A DNA stretch of 64,000 nucleotides from Nelumbo lutea. Taxonomy: Eukaryota > Streptophyta > Magnoliopsida > Proteales > Nelumbonaceae. The notes below the pieces were generated by a model, which was not told where the DNA came from, searched no databases, and saw only the letters and a list, made by a program, of their open reading frames with translations. The position numbers and the translations under genes were made by a program. Shown one piece after another: positions 1 through 13,011 of this stretch (position 1 is its first letter; every line of letters begins with the position of its first letter). The stretch is taken from contig JAKGHH010000002.1 in assembly GCA_022828595.1 (NCBI GenBank), positions 85,466,076-85,530,075 on the forward strand. Reading direction: 5' to 3'.

Positions 1-3000
1 GCAAGAGTGAGATAAATGCCTATTACGAAATATCCACGAAACAAAACACACGCATTATTGTATGTTTTTCAAAAGGTAGATAAGATTTTGAGTTGAGCCT
101 AAGTAAGTATTCAAAAAGTATCTAAGATTTTGTTAACATGAAACTTCTTCCAACGATTGGTGTACACATAAACCTAAAACCACATTTGTGAATATCAATT
201 TGTACAGATGAAATTGATGAGGTATTCTAAAAGTATCTACAATTTTGTGTAGATAATCTTGTGTTTTGCAAGATAATCTTGTGTTTTAATGAGATAAACC
301 TAAAACTACATACATAATCTTGTGTTTTGCAAAAAATATCTATAGTTTTGACTCTAACCTAAGTAGGTATTCTAAAATATAGGCTTTAATAATTTTTTAA
401 TCATTGGAGGAAGTGTTAAAATGAAGTTTATCCCAATGATTAGTGTGCACATATATCAAAACCACTTTCTTGAATATCAATGCGCATAGAAGAATAATAT
501 GAAAAAAAAGATGCTTGTAGATGAACAATCTAAGATTTTGACTTATGTAGAAATATGCATTTTAAAACATAGGCTTCAACAGACGCCTTAGCATTGGGGG
601 AAATGTTAAAATGATGCTTCTACCAAATTATAGTGTGCACATAAATCAAAATCCACTTTTATAAATATCAATGTGTACAAATCAACATTATGGGAAAAAT
701 GATGATTTAGTGGAGATACGGCGGCATTTTTGTAAATGCATAACACGGAACCTTAATGCAACAAAACATACACATCATCATGTATTTTCAAAATGTATCA
801 AACATTTTAATTCATGTCTAAGTATGTATTCTTAAACATAGGCTTAAATATATGCTCAACCTTAATGCCTATCATGAAATGTCCACGGAACAAAACGCAC
901 ACATTTTCGTATGTCTTTCAAAATGTATCTAAGGTTTTGATTTGAGTATAAGTAGGTAGTTAAAACATAGGCTTGAATAAATTTTCAACAATTAGGAGAA
1001 GCGTATAAATAAAGATTCTTCTAATGGTTGGTGTGTATATAAACCCAAACCAACGTTATTGAATATCAATGCACACAAATGAATATAATGAAAAAAATAT
1101 TGATTTGGTGATGACATAACAGTGTTTTGATAAACGCAAATCACAAAAGGTCTACGAAACAAAATACACGCACTATCGTGTGTTTTACAAAATGTACCCA
1201 TGATTATGATTGTAGTCTAAGTAGGAATTCTAAAATATATGCTTGAGTAAATATTCAATCGCTGGGGGAAGTGTAAAAATGAAGATTATCCTAATGATTG
1301 GTGTGCACATAAATCAAAACCCACTTTTGTGAATATCAATGCACACAGATGAATAATATGAAAAAAATGATAGTTTTAGATTAACAATTGACTTGAACTT
1401 AAGTACGTATTTTACAATATAGGCTTTAATAAATGCCCAACCATTGAGGAAAATATTAAAGTGATGCTTCCACCAAATGATTGTGTCCAGATAAATCAAA
1501 ACCCACTTTCGTTAATATCAATGCGAATAGATCAACATGATGATAAAAATAATGATTTGGTGATGATATGGCGGTGTTTTAATAAACGTCTAACATGAAA
1601 TATCCATGGAACAAAACATTGGCATCATCGTGAATTTTTCAATATGTATCCAACATTTAAACTCGTGTCTAAGTACGTATTCTAAAACACAGACTTAATA
1701 AACACTTAGCCGTTGGAGGAAATAGTAAAATGAAGTTTCTCGCAAATGTTGGTGTGCAGATAAATCAAAACCCACTTTTGTGAATATCATTGCGTATAAA
1801 TGAATAAGATAAGAAAAATGATGATTTGGTGATGACATGGCGATGTTTTGATAAACGTTTATCACAAAAACTCTATAAAACAAAATACATGCATCATCGT
1901 ATGTTTTCCAAAAGTTATACAAGATTTTGAATCGAGACTATGTAGGTATTCTAAACTATAAGTTTAAAATGATGTTTTTTCTAATGGTTTGACATTTTGA
2001 TGAACAATTCTTGTAATGAAAATGTGACATTTTGATAAACGCCTTTCACGAAACGTCCACAGAACAAAACACACACATTGTTGTGTGTTTTTCAAAAGGT
2101 ATTCAAGATTTTGACTCAAGCCTGAGTATGTATTTTAAAACATAGAGTTGAATAAACTCCAACCATTGGGGAAGTGTTAAATGAAGCATCTTCCAATGAT
2201 CGGTATAAATATAAATCAAAACCTGATTTTGTGAATATTAATGTGTACAGATGAACAAGATGAGAAAATTGTTTATTAGGTGATGATAAAGCAATGTTTT
2301 CATAAATGCCTATTACAAAATGTTCACATATCAAAACAAACACATCATTTGTATGTTTTTCAAAATGTATCCAAGATTTTAACTGCAACTTATGTAGATA
2401 TTTTAAGACATAGGATTGAATAAATGCTCAATCGTTCAAGAAAATGTTACAATAAACTTTCTCCAATGGTTGGTATGCACATAAATCAAAACTCACTTTT
2501 GTGAATATCAATGTGTATAGATGATGTGATAAGAAAAATGATGATTTGGTGATGACATGACAACATTTTGATAAACACATATAACAAACCATTTATGGAA
2601 CAAAACACATGCATCATCATGTGTTTTTCAGAGGGTATCGTAAATTGACTCGAAATTAAGTACGCATATTAAAATGTAAGTTTCAATAAACGACCAACCA
2701 TTAGGGAAAATGTTAAAATGATGCTTCCACCAAATGATGGTATACACATAAATCAGATTCCACTTTTGTGAATATCAATTTGTACAGATTAAAATGAAAA
2801 AAATGTTGATTTGGTGATGACATTGCGGCATTTTTATAAACACCAATCACGAAAAGTGAACGGAGCAAAACACACACATTATCGTGTGTTTTTCAAAATG
2901 TATCCATGATTTTGACTCTAGTCTAAATAAGTATTATAAAATATAGTTTGAATAAATGTTCAATCATTGGGGTAAGTGTGATAGTAAGTTTATCCCAATA

Positions 3001-6000
3001 ATTGGTATGCATATAAATTAAAACCCAGTTTGGTGAATATTAATGCATATAGATGAACAAGATGAAAAAAATGCTTATTCAGTGATGATAAAGCGTTTAG
3101 ATAAATGCTTATTACAAAACGTCCACGGAACAAAACAAACACATCTTGTATGTATTTTAAAATGTATCCAAGATTTTGACTTGAACATATGTAGATATTT
3201 TAAGACATATGGTCGAATAAATGCCTAATCGTTTAGGGAAGTGTTAAAATGAACTTCCTCTGACGGTTGATGTGCACATAAATCAAAACTCACATTTGTG
3301 AATATCAATGCATATAGATGATGTGATGAGAAAAATGATAATTTGGTGATGACATCACAACATTTTGATAAATGCGTATAACAAAACATCTACGAAAAAA
3401 AACACATGCATCATCATGTGTTTTTTAGAATGTATCAAAAAATTTGACTCGAGCTTAAATACTTATTTTAAAACGTAAGATTCAATAAATGACTAACCAT
3501 TGGAGAATGTGCTAAAATGATGGTTCTACTAATGATTCATTCGGTGATGACATAGCGACATTTTGATAAACACCCATCATGAAACGTAATACAACAGAAC
3601 ATACGCATTATCGTGTATTTTTAAAAGGTATTCAAGATTTTAACTCATTCTTAAGTATGTATTATAAAACATATGTTTAGAAAAAAGACTCAAGAGTTAG
3701 AGGGAATATTAAATTAAAGCTATTTGGAATGGTTGGTGTGCGTATAAATCAAAACCCATTTTTGTGAATATCAACGCATACAAATGAATAAGATGAGAAA
3801 AATGCTGATTTGGTGATGAAATGACGGCGTTTTGATAAATGTCGATTACAAAATATTCACAAAACAAAACACACGCATCATTGTGTGTTTCTCAAAAGGT
3901 ATATAAGATTTTGAATCGAGCCAAAGTAGGTATTCTAAAATATAGGTGTAAATAAACGTTTAAACATTTGGAGAACTATTAAAACGAAGCTTTGTCCTAA
4001 CAGTTGGTGTGCATATAAATCAAAACTTATATTTGTGAATATTAATGCGTACAGATGAACATGATTAGAAAAATGCTTATTTTGTGATAACATGATGGGG
4101 TTTTGATAAATGTTTTTCATAAAACGTATACAGAACAAAACAAATGCATTATAATATATTTTTTAAAAGGTATCCAAGATTTCAACTTAAGCGTACATAG
4201 GTATTCTAAAACATATACTTGAATAAATGGTCAACGTTAAAAGGAATTGTTAAAATAAAGCTTTTCCCAATGGTTGTAGTATATATAAATTATAACCCAC
4301 TTTTTTGAATATCAATGCACACAAATGAACATGATGAGAAAAATGTTGATTTGTAATGAAATGACATCATTTTGATAAACGCCCATTAGAAAATTTCCAC
4401 GAAACAAAATACACGTATCATAGTATGTTTTTAAAAAGGTATTTAAGATTTTAACTCGGGCCTATGTAGGTATTTAAAACATAGGATTGAAAAAACTTTA
4501 ATCCGTTGGAGAAAGTGTTAAAATGGAGTTTCTTTCAATGGTTGGTGTGCACATATACCCAAATATATTTTTCTTAATATCAACACGTGCATATTAACAT
4601 GATAGGAAAAATGCTTATTTGGTGATGACATGATAATATTTTGATAAGCGCCTATAACAAAACTGCTCGGAAAAGTGTTAATAAGAAACTTCCCCTTATT
4701 ATTGGTGTACACATGAATCAAAACTCATTTTTTTGAATATCAATGCGTATAGATGTTATGATAAGAAAATTGATAATTTGGGGATGACATGGCAATGTTT
4801 TGAAAATGTTTATTAAAAAATGTCAGTGGAAGAAAACACACGCATCATCGTGTGTTTTTCAAAAGGTATCCAAAATTTTGACTCAAGCTTACATACGTAT
4901 TTTAAAACGTAGGTTTTAATAAATGCCAAACTGTTAGGGGAATTGTTAAAATGATGCTTCCACCAAATGATAGTGTGCACATAAATCGAAACCCACTTTT
5001 GTGAATATCAATACGTACAAATCAACATAATGAGAAAAATGATGATTTGGTAATGACATGGCGATGTCATTATGTGTTATCATAATGACATACGTCCATT
5101 GAATAAAACATACGTATTATCATGTGTTTTCAAAAGGTATCCACTTTTGTGAATATTAATGCATACAAATGTACAAGATGAAAAAAAAATGTTGATTTGG
5201 TGATGACATGGTGGCATTTTGATAAACATCTATCACAAAATGTTAACGAAACAAAACACGCATATCATCGTGTGTTTTTCAAAATGTATACAAGATTCTA
5301 AATCGAGCCTAAGTAGGTATTCTAAAACATAGGCTTGAATAAACGTTCAACCACATGGGGAAGTGTTAAAATGAAGTTTTCGAATGGTTGGTGTGCCATA
5401 AATCAAAACTTACTTTTATGAATAACAACGTGTACAAATGAACATGATGAGAAAAAATCTGATTTGGTGATGCTATGGCGGTGGTTTGATAAACGCCTAT
5501 CACGAAACGTCTGTAGAACAAAAGAAACACATTATTGTTTGTTTTTTAAAAGGTATCCAAGATTTTGACTAAATCCTAAGTAGGAATTCTAAAACACATG
5601 CTTTAAATAAATGCTCAATCATTGAGGGAATTATTAAAATGAAGCTATTCTCAATGGTTAGTGTGCACATAAATCAAAACCCACTTTTGTGAATATCAAT
5701 GTACATAGATGAACATGATCAGAAAAATGTTGATTTGTAATGAAATGGCGGTATTTTGATAAACGTCTATCATGAAACGTCCACAGAACAAAACACACGC
5801 ATCATAGTTTTTTTTTTTCAAAATGCATCTAGGATTTTAACTCAAACCTAAGTTGGTATTTTAAAACATAGAGTTGAATAAACGTTCAACCATTAGAGGA
5901 AGTGTTAAAATGAAGCAATCCAAATAGTTGGTGTGTACATAAATCAAAACTCAATTTTGTGAATATTAATGCGTACAGATGAACATGATGAGAAAAATAC

Positions 6001-6594
6001 TGATTTAGTGATAACGTTGCGGCATTTTGATAAACACTAATCACAAAAGGTCAACGTAACAAAATATACGCATCATTGTGTATTTTTCAAAATGATGTGG
6101 GAATTGTTAAAACGATGCTTCTACCGTGCACATAAATCAAAACAACTTTTGTTGATATCAATGTGTATAGATTAATATGATGAGAAAAATGATGATGATT
6201 TGGTAATGACATGGTGGTATTTTGATAAACACCTAACATGAAATGTTCATGGAAAAAAACATACGCATCATCCCATGTTTTCAAAAGTTATCTACTTTTG
6301 CGAATATCAATTCGTACAAATGAACACGATGAATAAAATGCTGATTTGGTGATGGTATGGCGGCATTTTGATAAACGCCTATCACAAAATTTTTACGAAA
6401 CAAAACACACACATCATCATGTGTTTTACAAAAGGTATACAAGATTTTGAATCAAGCCTAAGTTGGTATTTTAAAACATAAGCTTGAATATTGAATAAAT
6501 GTTCAACCATTTGTTGAAGTGTTAAAATGAATCTTCTCCTAACGGTTGGTGTGCACGTAAATCAAAACTTACTTTTGTAAAGATCAATGCGTAC
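1..6594. repeat. Diverged tandem satellite, left block (unit about 268 bp)
   Basis: A unit of about 265-270 bp repeats head to tail. The easiest anchor is GTGAATATCAATG or a close variant, near 189, 470, 1060, 1327, 1782, 2503, 2765, 3032, 3297, 4035 and 4306. Most steps are 262-273 bp; some are short (150-190) or long (about 450), which points to deleted or fused units. Each full unit holds three short dyads: ACACACG-CATCAT-CGTGTGT, a GGCGTTT-TGAT-AAACGCC type, and a longer imperfect one around CCATTGGGGGAAG/CTTCTCCCAATGG. Copies differ often by CG to TG or CA, as expected for methylated satellite DNA. The minus strand reads as a series of 60-90 residue frames with a shared pattern, but each is broken differently, so I do not call them genes. 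The family is not one I recognise. Confidence 0.9.
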
Positions 6595-7279
6595 TGTAGG
6601 TACATAGTTTTCACTCATTCCTTTAGAATACAAAGAACACTAAATTGATACCGTATGGATGCTTGCGATCGGTGTATAGCTCATCTTTCCCCTGCGATGA
6701 ACTTATAGCACACCACAGGTTTGCGATAAACACATGGTTCATCACACGGTTGCGATGAACCTACGCTTGATGCAAGCCCAAAACAGATTCTAGTTAAACC
6801 TGTGTTAAATTTTATATGTATCTGGTTCTGCGATGAACTTTGAACTATGTGACTCTGGGATAGACCTCAGACATACAAGGTCCGGTGATGAACTTTGGAA
6901 GAGTGCGGTGTTACGATAAATCCTGGATCGCTAAGTATGGTGCAAAAGGCAATAGGAGACGTGGATTATGAGAACATGTGGCAAAACCCTAGTAATGCTC
7001 CTTAATGACCAACAACGGATATAATATTCTCTTTCCTAATAGAAAATGAAGACTTTTGGCTCCTTCCCTTCGGGACCCCGAGATCCCTACCTATAAATAA
7101 AGATCTTCCTCATAACAAAATTCATTCATTCAACCCTTAATCAACCTTATCATTGGATTCCCTACTTAGTCATCTCATAACTCCCTTTGCCCTAGCCTCC
7201 CGGTTGATCCTCTGCTCCCGGTCTTCCTTTGCTCTTCAAGGAGACCAATCCCGCATTGCCTGACCGCCTCCCACTTACA
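6595..7279 (+). mobile_element. Solo LTR inserted in the satellite
   Basis: The satellite breaks off in mid-unit at 6594 and resumes at the same point of the unit after 7279. The insert starts TGTAGG and ends TTACA, the TG...CA ends of an LTR. The five bases on each side are CGTAC (6590-6594) and TGTAT (7280-7284), a plausible decayed 5-bp target duplication. A TATA box (ACCTATAAATAAAG, near 7087-7100) sits where the U3/R border of a plus-strand LTR would be. No coding region is present, so this is a lone LTR left by LTR-LTR recombination. A motif CGATGAAC recurs several times in its first half. Lineage unknown. Confidence 0.75.
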
Positions 7280-8886
7280 TGTATAGATGAACATGATAAG
7301 AAAAATGCTGATTTGGTAATGACATGACGGCTTTTTGATAAACGTCTATCATGAAATGTCCGTAAAATAAAACAAAAACATTATCATATGTTTTTTAAAA
7401 GGTATCCAAGATTTTGACTCGAACCTAAGTAGGTATTTTAAAACATAGGCTTAAATAAATGCTCAATCATTGAGGGAATTGTTAAAATGAAATTTCTCTC
7501 AATGGTTGGTGTGCACATAAATAAAAACTTACTTTTATGAATATCAATGCACATAGATGAGCATGATGAGAAAAATACTGATTTGTAATGAAATGGTGGC
7601 ATTTTGATAAACGTTTATTACAAAATGTCCATGGAACAAAACACACACATCATAGTGTGTTTTTCAAAAGGTGTCTAAGATTTTGACTCGAGCTTAAGTA
7701 GGTATTTTAAGGTATTTTAAAACATAGGATTAAATAAACTTTCAACCACTAAGGGAAGTGTTAAAATGAAGCTTCTTCCAATGGTTGGTGTGTACATAAA
7801 CCCAACCCCAACTTTTGAGAATATCAATGTGCAAAGATGAGCATGATGAGAAAAATGCTGATTTAGTGATGAAATGAGAGCGTTTTGATAAATGTCAATG
7901 GAACAAAAGACACACATCATCGCGTGTGTTTTAAAATGATCAAAGATTTGACTCGAGCCTAAGTCGGTATTCTAAAATATATGTTTGAATAAATGTTCAA
8001 TGATTGGGTGATGTGTTAAAATGAAGCTTCTCCTACGATTGATATGCATATAAATCCAAACCCAATTTTGTGAATATAAATGCATACAAATAAACAAGAT
8101 GAGAAAAATGCTTATTTGATGATGACAAAGCGACACTTTCATAAATGCCTATCACAAAATGTCCATGCAACGAAACACACACATCATCATATGTTATTCA
8201 AAATGTATCCAAGATTTTGACTCGAAATTAATTTAAGTAAGTATTCTAAAACATAGACTTAAATAAATGTTCAACCATTCAAGTAAGTGTTAAAATGAAA
8301 CTTCCACCAATGGTTCGTGTGCACATAAATCAAAACTCACTTTTGCGAATATCAATGCATATAGATGACATGATGAGAAAAATGATGATTTGGTAATGAC
8401 ATGACAACATTTTGGTAAACGCTAATCACAAAATGTCCACGAAACAAAACACACGCATCATCGTATGTTTTTCAAAAGATATTCTATATTTTGACTCACG
8501 TCTAAGTACATAGTTTAAACCGTAGGCTTCAATAAATGACCAGCCATTGGGGGAAGTGTTGAAATGATGCTTCCACCAAATGATGGCGTGCATATAAATC
8601 AGAGACGACTTTTGTGAATATCAATGCTTATACATCAACATGATGAGAAAAATGATGATTTGGTGATAACATGGCGGCGTTTTGATAAACGCCTATTATG
8701 AAACGTCATGGATAAAAACATATGCATCGTCATGTGTTTTTCAAAAGGTATATAAGATTTTAACTCGAACCAAAGTAGGTATTCTGAAAGATAGGCTTGA
8801 ATAAATGCTCAATTGTTGAGCAAAGTGTTAATATAAAGCTTATCCCAACGGTTGGTGCGCACATCAATGAAAACCCACTTTTGTGA
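7280..8886. repeat. Diverged tandem satellite, right block
   Basis: This continues the array on the far side of the solo LTR, with anchors near 7536, 7812, 8065, 8344, 8613 and 8884. The last unit stops abruptly after its GTGAAT anchor at about 8886. The unit at 8640-8700 keeps a perfect GGCGTTT-TGAT-AAACGCC stem (8676-8693). The order of unit subtypes at 8035-8660 matches that at 2180-2800 (see findings). Confidence 0.9.
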
Positions 8887-9445
8887 ATCCCTTAATGAAA
8901 ATTCTATACTTTTGTTACTTCAATAGTATAATATTCTTCGATTATTGATAGTATGCTTTGCACTATTTACGTGAATTTTGATGCGAAGAGGTTCTAGAAA
9001 CATGAGTGCCTAGAATTCGCCAGTCTTGACTTGATTTTTGGTGATACCACAACTTCTGGATCAGATGCAACTTCATAAGCACAAGGTGTGGTGTCAACTG
9101 ATGATGCGTATGAGGTAGAGTAATTTATTAATCTTCTAGAGACACGTAGGAAGGAATGGTTGATATGGATGATTTAGAGGGGAGAATGAGGGTGGATAGC
9201 TAGGGAAACTAGTTAGATAAACTCTGACTTATGCCGATGGACCTTATGTTTTTTTGTTTGTTTTATGATAACATGTTGGATCCTTACATTTTGGTTTTTT
9301 GAAGGATTTTAAACCTTATGCTTATGACTTTTGTGTTGGTGATGAACTTTTGTGTGTGTGCATGTTTATTCTATATAACATAATGACTATTATGGCTTCA
9401 CACATTATGAACATATTCTAACTCTAATTTTATTATAGCTTAAAC
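8887..9445. other. Unassigned interval before the Harbinger copy
   Basis: Unique-looking AT-rich sequence between the end of the satellite and the transposase remnant. It has no long reading frame and no repeat that I can see. It may hold the 5' end of the Harbinger element, but I could not find a convincing terminal inverted repeat. Confidence 0.5.
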
Positions 9446-10808
9446 ATGTCTAAAATATTTGAACCTAACTCACATGCAAGTTTAAGTAGTGAAAGAGGCA
9501 CTGATAGTATATTAGAAGATAATGGTGTTAGTGATACCAATAATAGTGATGATGAACTTTGGCATGATAAAGCGGAAGATGATGCCATCCTATTTGTAGT
9601 TATGGTTAGTGTCGAGTATTTTGTGAAGAGAAATCTGCATAGGATAACCCTATAGAGACGATAGTTTGATAAGGGCAGAATACATTCACAATGTCTTACA
9701 TGGTAATCCAAATAGATGTTTAAACCTATTTAGGATGGATGTAAATGTATTTATGAGACTATTCAATGAACTAAGAGGGAGGAGACTCCTCAGAGACACC
9801 GTTTGTAAGTGTGAAGGATCAACTTGCTATATTTATGTCAACTATTGGGCACCACAACTTAAACTGTTCAGTTGCTATTAGGTTTCAACATTCAGAGGAA
9901 GCAATCTCCTGTCACTTCATTTCTGTGTAGAAAGCTATAGCTGAATTATCAAAACGATACATAAGGAGTCCTAACATGAGCATCATCCCAAGGGAAATCC
10001 ATTCTTCAAAGTACCCATGATGCCTTTCTCAGTCACTTTATGAACCACATACAACCTCAATGTGCTTAGTTATTGCTTATACATATATAGGACTGCATTG
10101 GTGCAATAGATGGCACCCATATCCATGCACATGTCCAACAAAATTCCATTCTGTGGTAGAAGCTCCACTACCACTCAAAATGTCATGTGTGCTTGTACAC
10201 TCAATATGTTGTTCACATTTGTCTATGCTGGAGGGGAAGGGATTGTTCATGATTCTAGGGTTTTCCTAGAAGTAGTTCAAGATCCGTCAAAAATTTCCTC
10301 GCCCACCAACTAGTATAGGATCATCATTTCCCCACCACTTGGACACCTCTTGAGTTTTTGTTTTTTTCTCATGACAAATGGTGCATGTGTGATCTTACAA
10401 ATTCATGAATTTATCTATAATGTAGGCAAGTACTATGTGATTGATTCTGATTACACAAACATGGGTGGATTCTTATTTCCTCATTCAGGAGAACAATACC
10501 ATCTATTTGACTTTAGAGGCCAGGGTACCCCTAGAACTGTTAGAGAACATTTCAACTGAACACACTCTCATCTACGGAATGTTATAGGAAGATGTTTTGG
10601 CATGCTCAAGGCTCAATTCCTAATTCTAAGACTAATGCCTCCTTACAAGATGAAAAAACAGGCCCGGATTGTATTTGCATGTTGTGCATTGCACAATTAT
10701 ATTCGAATGCTTGGGGTCATTGACTTGCTTGAAATGAACTACTTCACAAACACGGATGTGGTTGTGAATGAGGGAATTGGTAGTGTGCCACCCCCAGGAT
10801 TTGTGTAG
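9446..10808 (+). pseudogene. PIF/Harbinger-type transposase remnant (ALP1-like)
   Basis: Pieces in shifting frames line up in order with plant PIF/Harbinger transposases, a nuclear DDE family (DDE_Tnp_4) that cuts and pastes DNA and inserts at TTA/TAA. An acidic N-terminus (from ATG 9446) leads to VFMRLFNELRGRRLLRDT (about 9750-9800), then a block around 9830-9980, then DCIGAIDGTHIHAHV (10091-10135, first catalytic Asp codon 10109-10111), VYAGGEGIVHDSRVF (second Asp 10251-10253), KYYVIDSDYTNMGGF, and MPPYKMKKQARIVFACCALH (about 10635-10700). The third acidic residue is lost: the usual Glu of the RNVIE motif is Gly (codon GGA 10587-10589). There is a stop after the first segment (9653-9655), another at about 10557, and at least three frameshifts. 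It is clearly dead. No partner Myb-like gene was recognised. Confidence 0.85.
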
Positions 10809-11765
10809 ATTGATACCGAGGTACAAGGTTGTTGGCACATGGAGAGGGTTAGGGATGGCATTATGAGACTAATGGTTGTGAAATACAATCTCCCAATCAC
10901 TAGAAAATCAAATGATGGAGCAGAATGAGTTCTTTTTTTTTTTTGTTCCTATTTGGTTTGGGTTACCAGATGATATGTTTTATTTGGACTTATATGGATC
11001 GAGACCTATCAACTTTTTGTTTCATTTGAACTAATTACTATTTGGGTTAAATATTGATATGTAGATGGTTGGTTTTTTCCATTCAGATTATATGTAGTAA
11101 CTATTTTTTTTAAACAGGCTATGGACAATAATAATGAAACGAAATTTGAAATACACCTTCTTAGGTTAGAGGTGGGTGAATTGAAATGCTATATTGACAT
11201 GGCATTAGAAAAAGAAACCACATTTGAAGGATTGAGAAATGCAATTAAAAAAAATTCCCATCGGAGATACTATTAAGAGGACAATCTAGGAGTGGGAAAA
11301 GGAGAAAGAGATAGATGAATATACTAGGAGTAGTGTGGGGTGAGGATTGGATTGACTATCACTATCCTGATGGTGATAGAGAGCCGGCCAATTGGTGAGT
11401 GGTATGTGGTTAGCTTTTGAACTACTATTTGTTTGGAGACAAATATCCCATGCCAGTATGGATTACTAGTTGTTATCGTAGCTTGATATGACTATTAATG
11501 TTTTCATTAATTACATGTGGTTAATGTAGTGAATGCCACACGTCATTAATTAGGAAGTGTATGCCAAGTGCCAATTCTAAGTAGTTGCCATGTGTAAATT
11601 TGTCGTACATGATGCGTGTACATGTGGCAAGTGTGTGTATCTTTAGTGTACACAGTTGGCTAATCATGGATAATATGGCCTTTGTCACATATAAGACTGG
11701 ATGAATCACATAATTGATAGGGTGCTTTTGCCAAATAGAAAATTGTACTTCTATTTTGGAAAGCA
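10809..11765. other. Interval after the transposase remnant
   Basis: AT-rich sequence with a short open stretch from an ATG at about 11119 (MDNNNETKFEIHLLRLEVGE...) that runs about 50 codons. It could be a downstream piece of the Harbinger copy, but I see no Myb/SANT signature. Nothing else is recognisable here. Confidence 0.4.
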
Positions 11766-11919
11766 TGTTTTAGACACCCCATTTTTCCACCTTTTAGACT
11801 TTCTAAATTACTTCAAGCTTCAAGTATGCTTCAACTAACCCCGTAGTTGATCTAGAGGTATTTTTGAAATTTTATAAAAGTTGGGGCCTCAAGAATCCTA
11901 AACCATAAGTACGTAGAGC

Positions 11920-12700
11920 CTAAAAATCAAAATCCAATGACACAAAGATCACCCAAATTTGACACCGTTTACCCCTACGTCCTAAAACCCAAAGTCTGAA
12001 CCGATTCTAATCGTCCGATTGGAGTCATTTTGATCCTGAACCTCATTTCACATCAAATTAGAAATCCGAAGTGCCCAAAAATCCAAATCCAGTGACACAA
12101 AGATCACCCGAATTTGACACTGTTTACCCTTACATCCTAAGACCCAAAGTCGGAACCGATTCCGATTGTCTGGTTGGAGTCATTTTGATCTTGAATCTCA
12201 TTTCACATCAAATAAAAAATCCAAAACCATAGGTACGTAGATCCAAAAAAATCCAAATTCAACAACACAACCCCCTGAATTCGACACCGTTTAACCCTTC
12301 ATCCTAAGACCTAAAGTCGGAACTTATTCTAATCGTCCAATAGGAGTCATTTTGATCATGAAACTCATCTCACATCAAATAAGAAACCTAAAGCTATAGG
12401 TACATAGAGACAAAAAATCGAAATCCAATGACACCAAAATCATCCAAATCTGGCATTGTTTATCCCTTCATCTTAAGACCCAAAGCTGGAACCGATTTCG
12501 ATCATCCGATCGAAATCATTTTTTATCCTGAACCATATCCTACATGAAATCTGACATTCAACCTTGTAGATGAATAGATCTTGAAATTATGAGTCCATTG
12601 GTACTAAGATCATCCAATTCTGACACCATTAGCCCTTCCATCTTGAGACCCAAAACTAGATTCGATCTGAGCCATTCGTTTGGAATCCTCTTCATAATAA
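11920..12700 (+). repeat. About 165-bp tandem array in the U3 of the first LTR
   Basis: Five diverged copies begin near 11931, 12087, 12251, 12418 and 12583. Shared blocks include GACACAAAGATCACCC, CCTAAGACCCAAAGTCGGAA and GAGTCATTTTGATC. The last copy fades out near 12700. The array lies upstream of the TATA box at 13003, so it sits in the U3, where repeated promoter modules are common in long LTRs. Confidence 0.8.
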
Positions 12701-13002
12701 CTTTAAACTTAGGGCATCCCACAATCAAACCTTTCTCTCAGCTTTTAAAACCATCTTAAAATTCAAGGTTTGACTGGTTAAGAGTCTCCAATCAATCAAA
12801 CCAATCACCTAAACTTGGAATGTCCAATTTATGTAAATTGGTGAAATCTTCTATTCATTGTCTTGATTGATTGAGAGGATCTCTCCCAAAGCTGATTTGA
12901 CAGCCCATTCCCTCAATCAATTTCCCTCCGAAAACCCTTTAAACCTCAGCCATTGATCTCTCTTGCCTCCCTATCTCAACCCGCCATTCCCCTCTTAAAA
13001 AT

Positions 13003-13011
13003 TTATAAATA
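13003..13011 (+). promoter_or_regulatory. TATA box of the first Tat/Ogre-like LTR
   Basis: TTATAAATA followed by a pyrimidine-rich CCCCATTTCTCACAC stretch, the usual setting of an LTR transcription start about 30 bases downstream. Activity is not known. Confidence 0.55.

Noticed and set aside
992..7920. Series of minus-strand open frames of 60-90 codons with a shared pattern (YQN...SSPN.HFSHHIHLYALI type)
   Set aside because: They recur because the satellite unit recurs. Each is interrupted at different places, none has a conserved start, and substitutions do not favour silent positions by eye.
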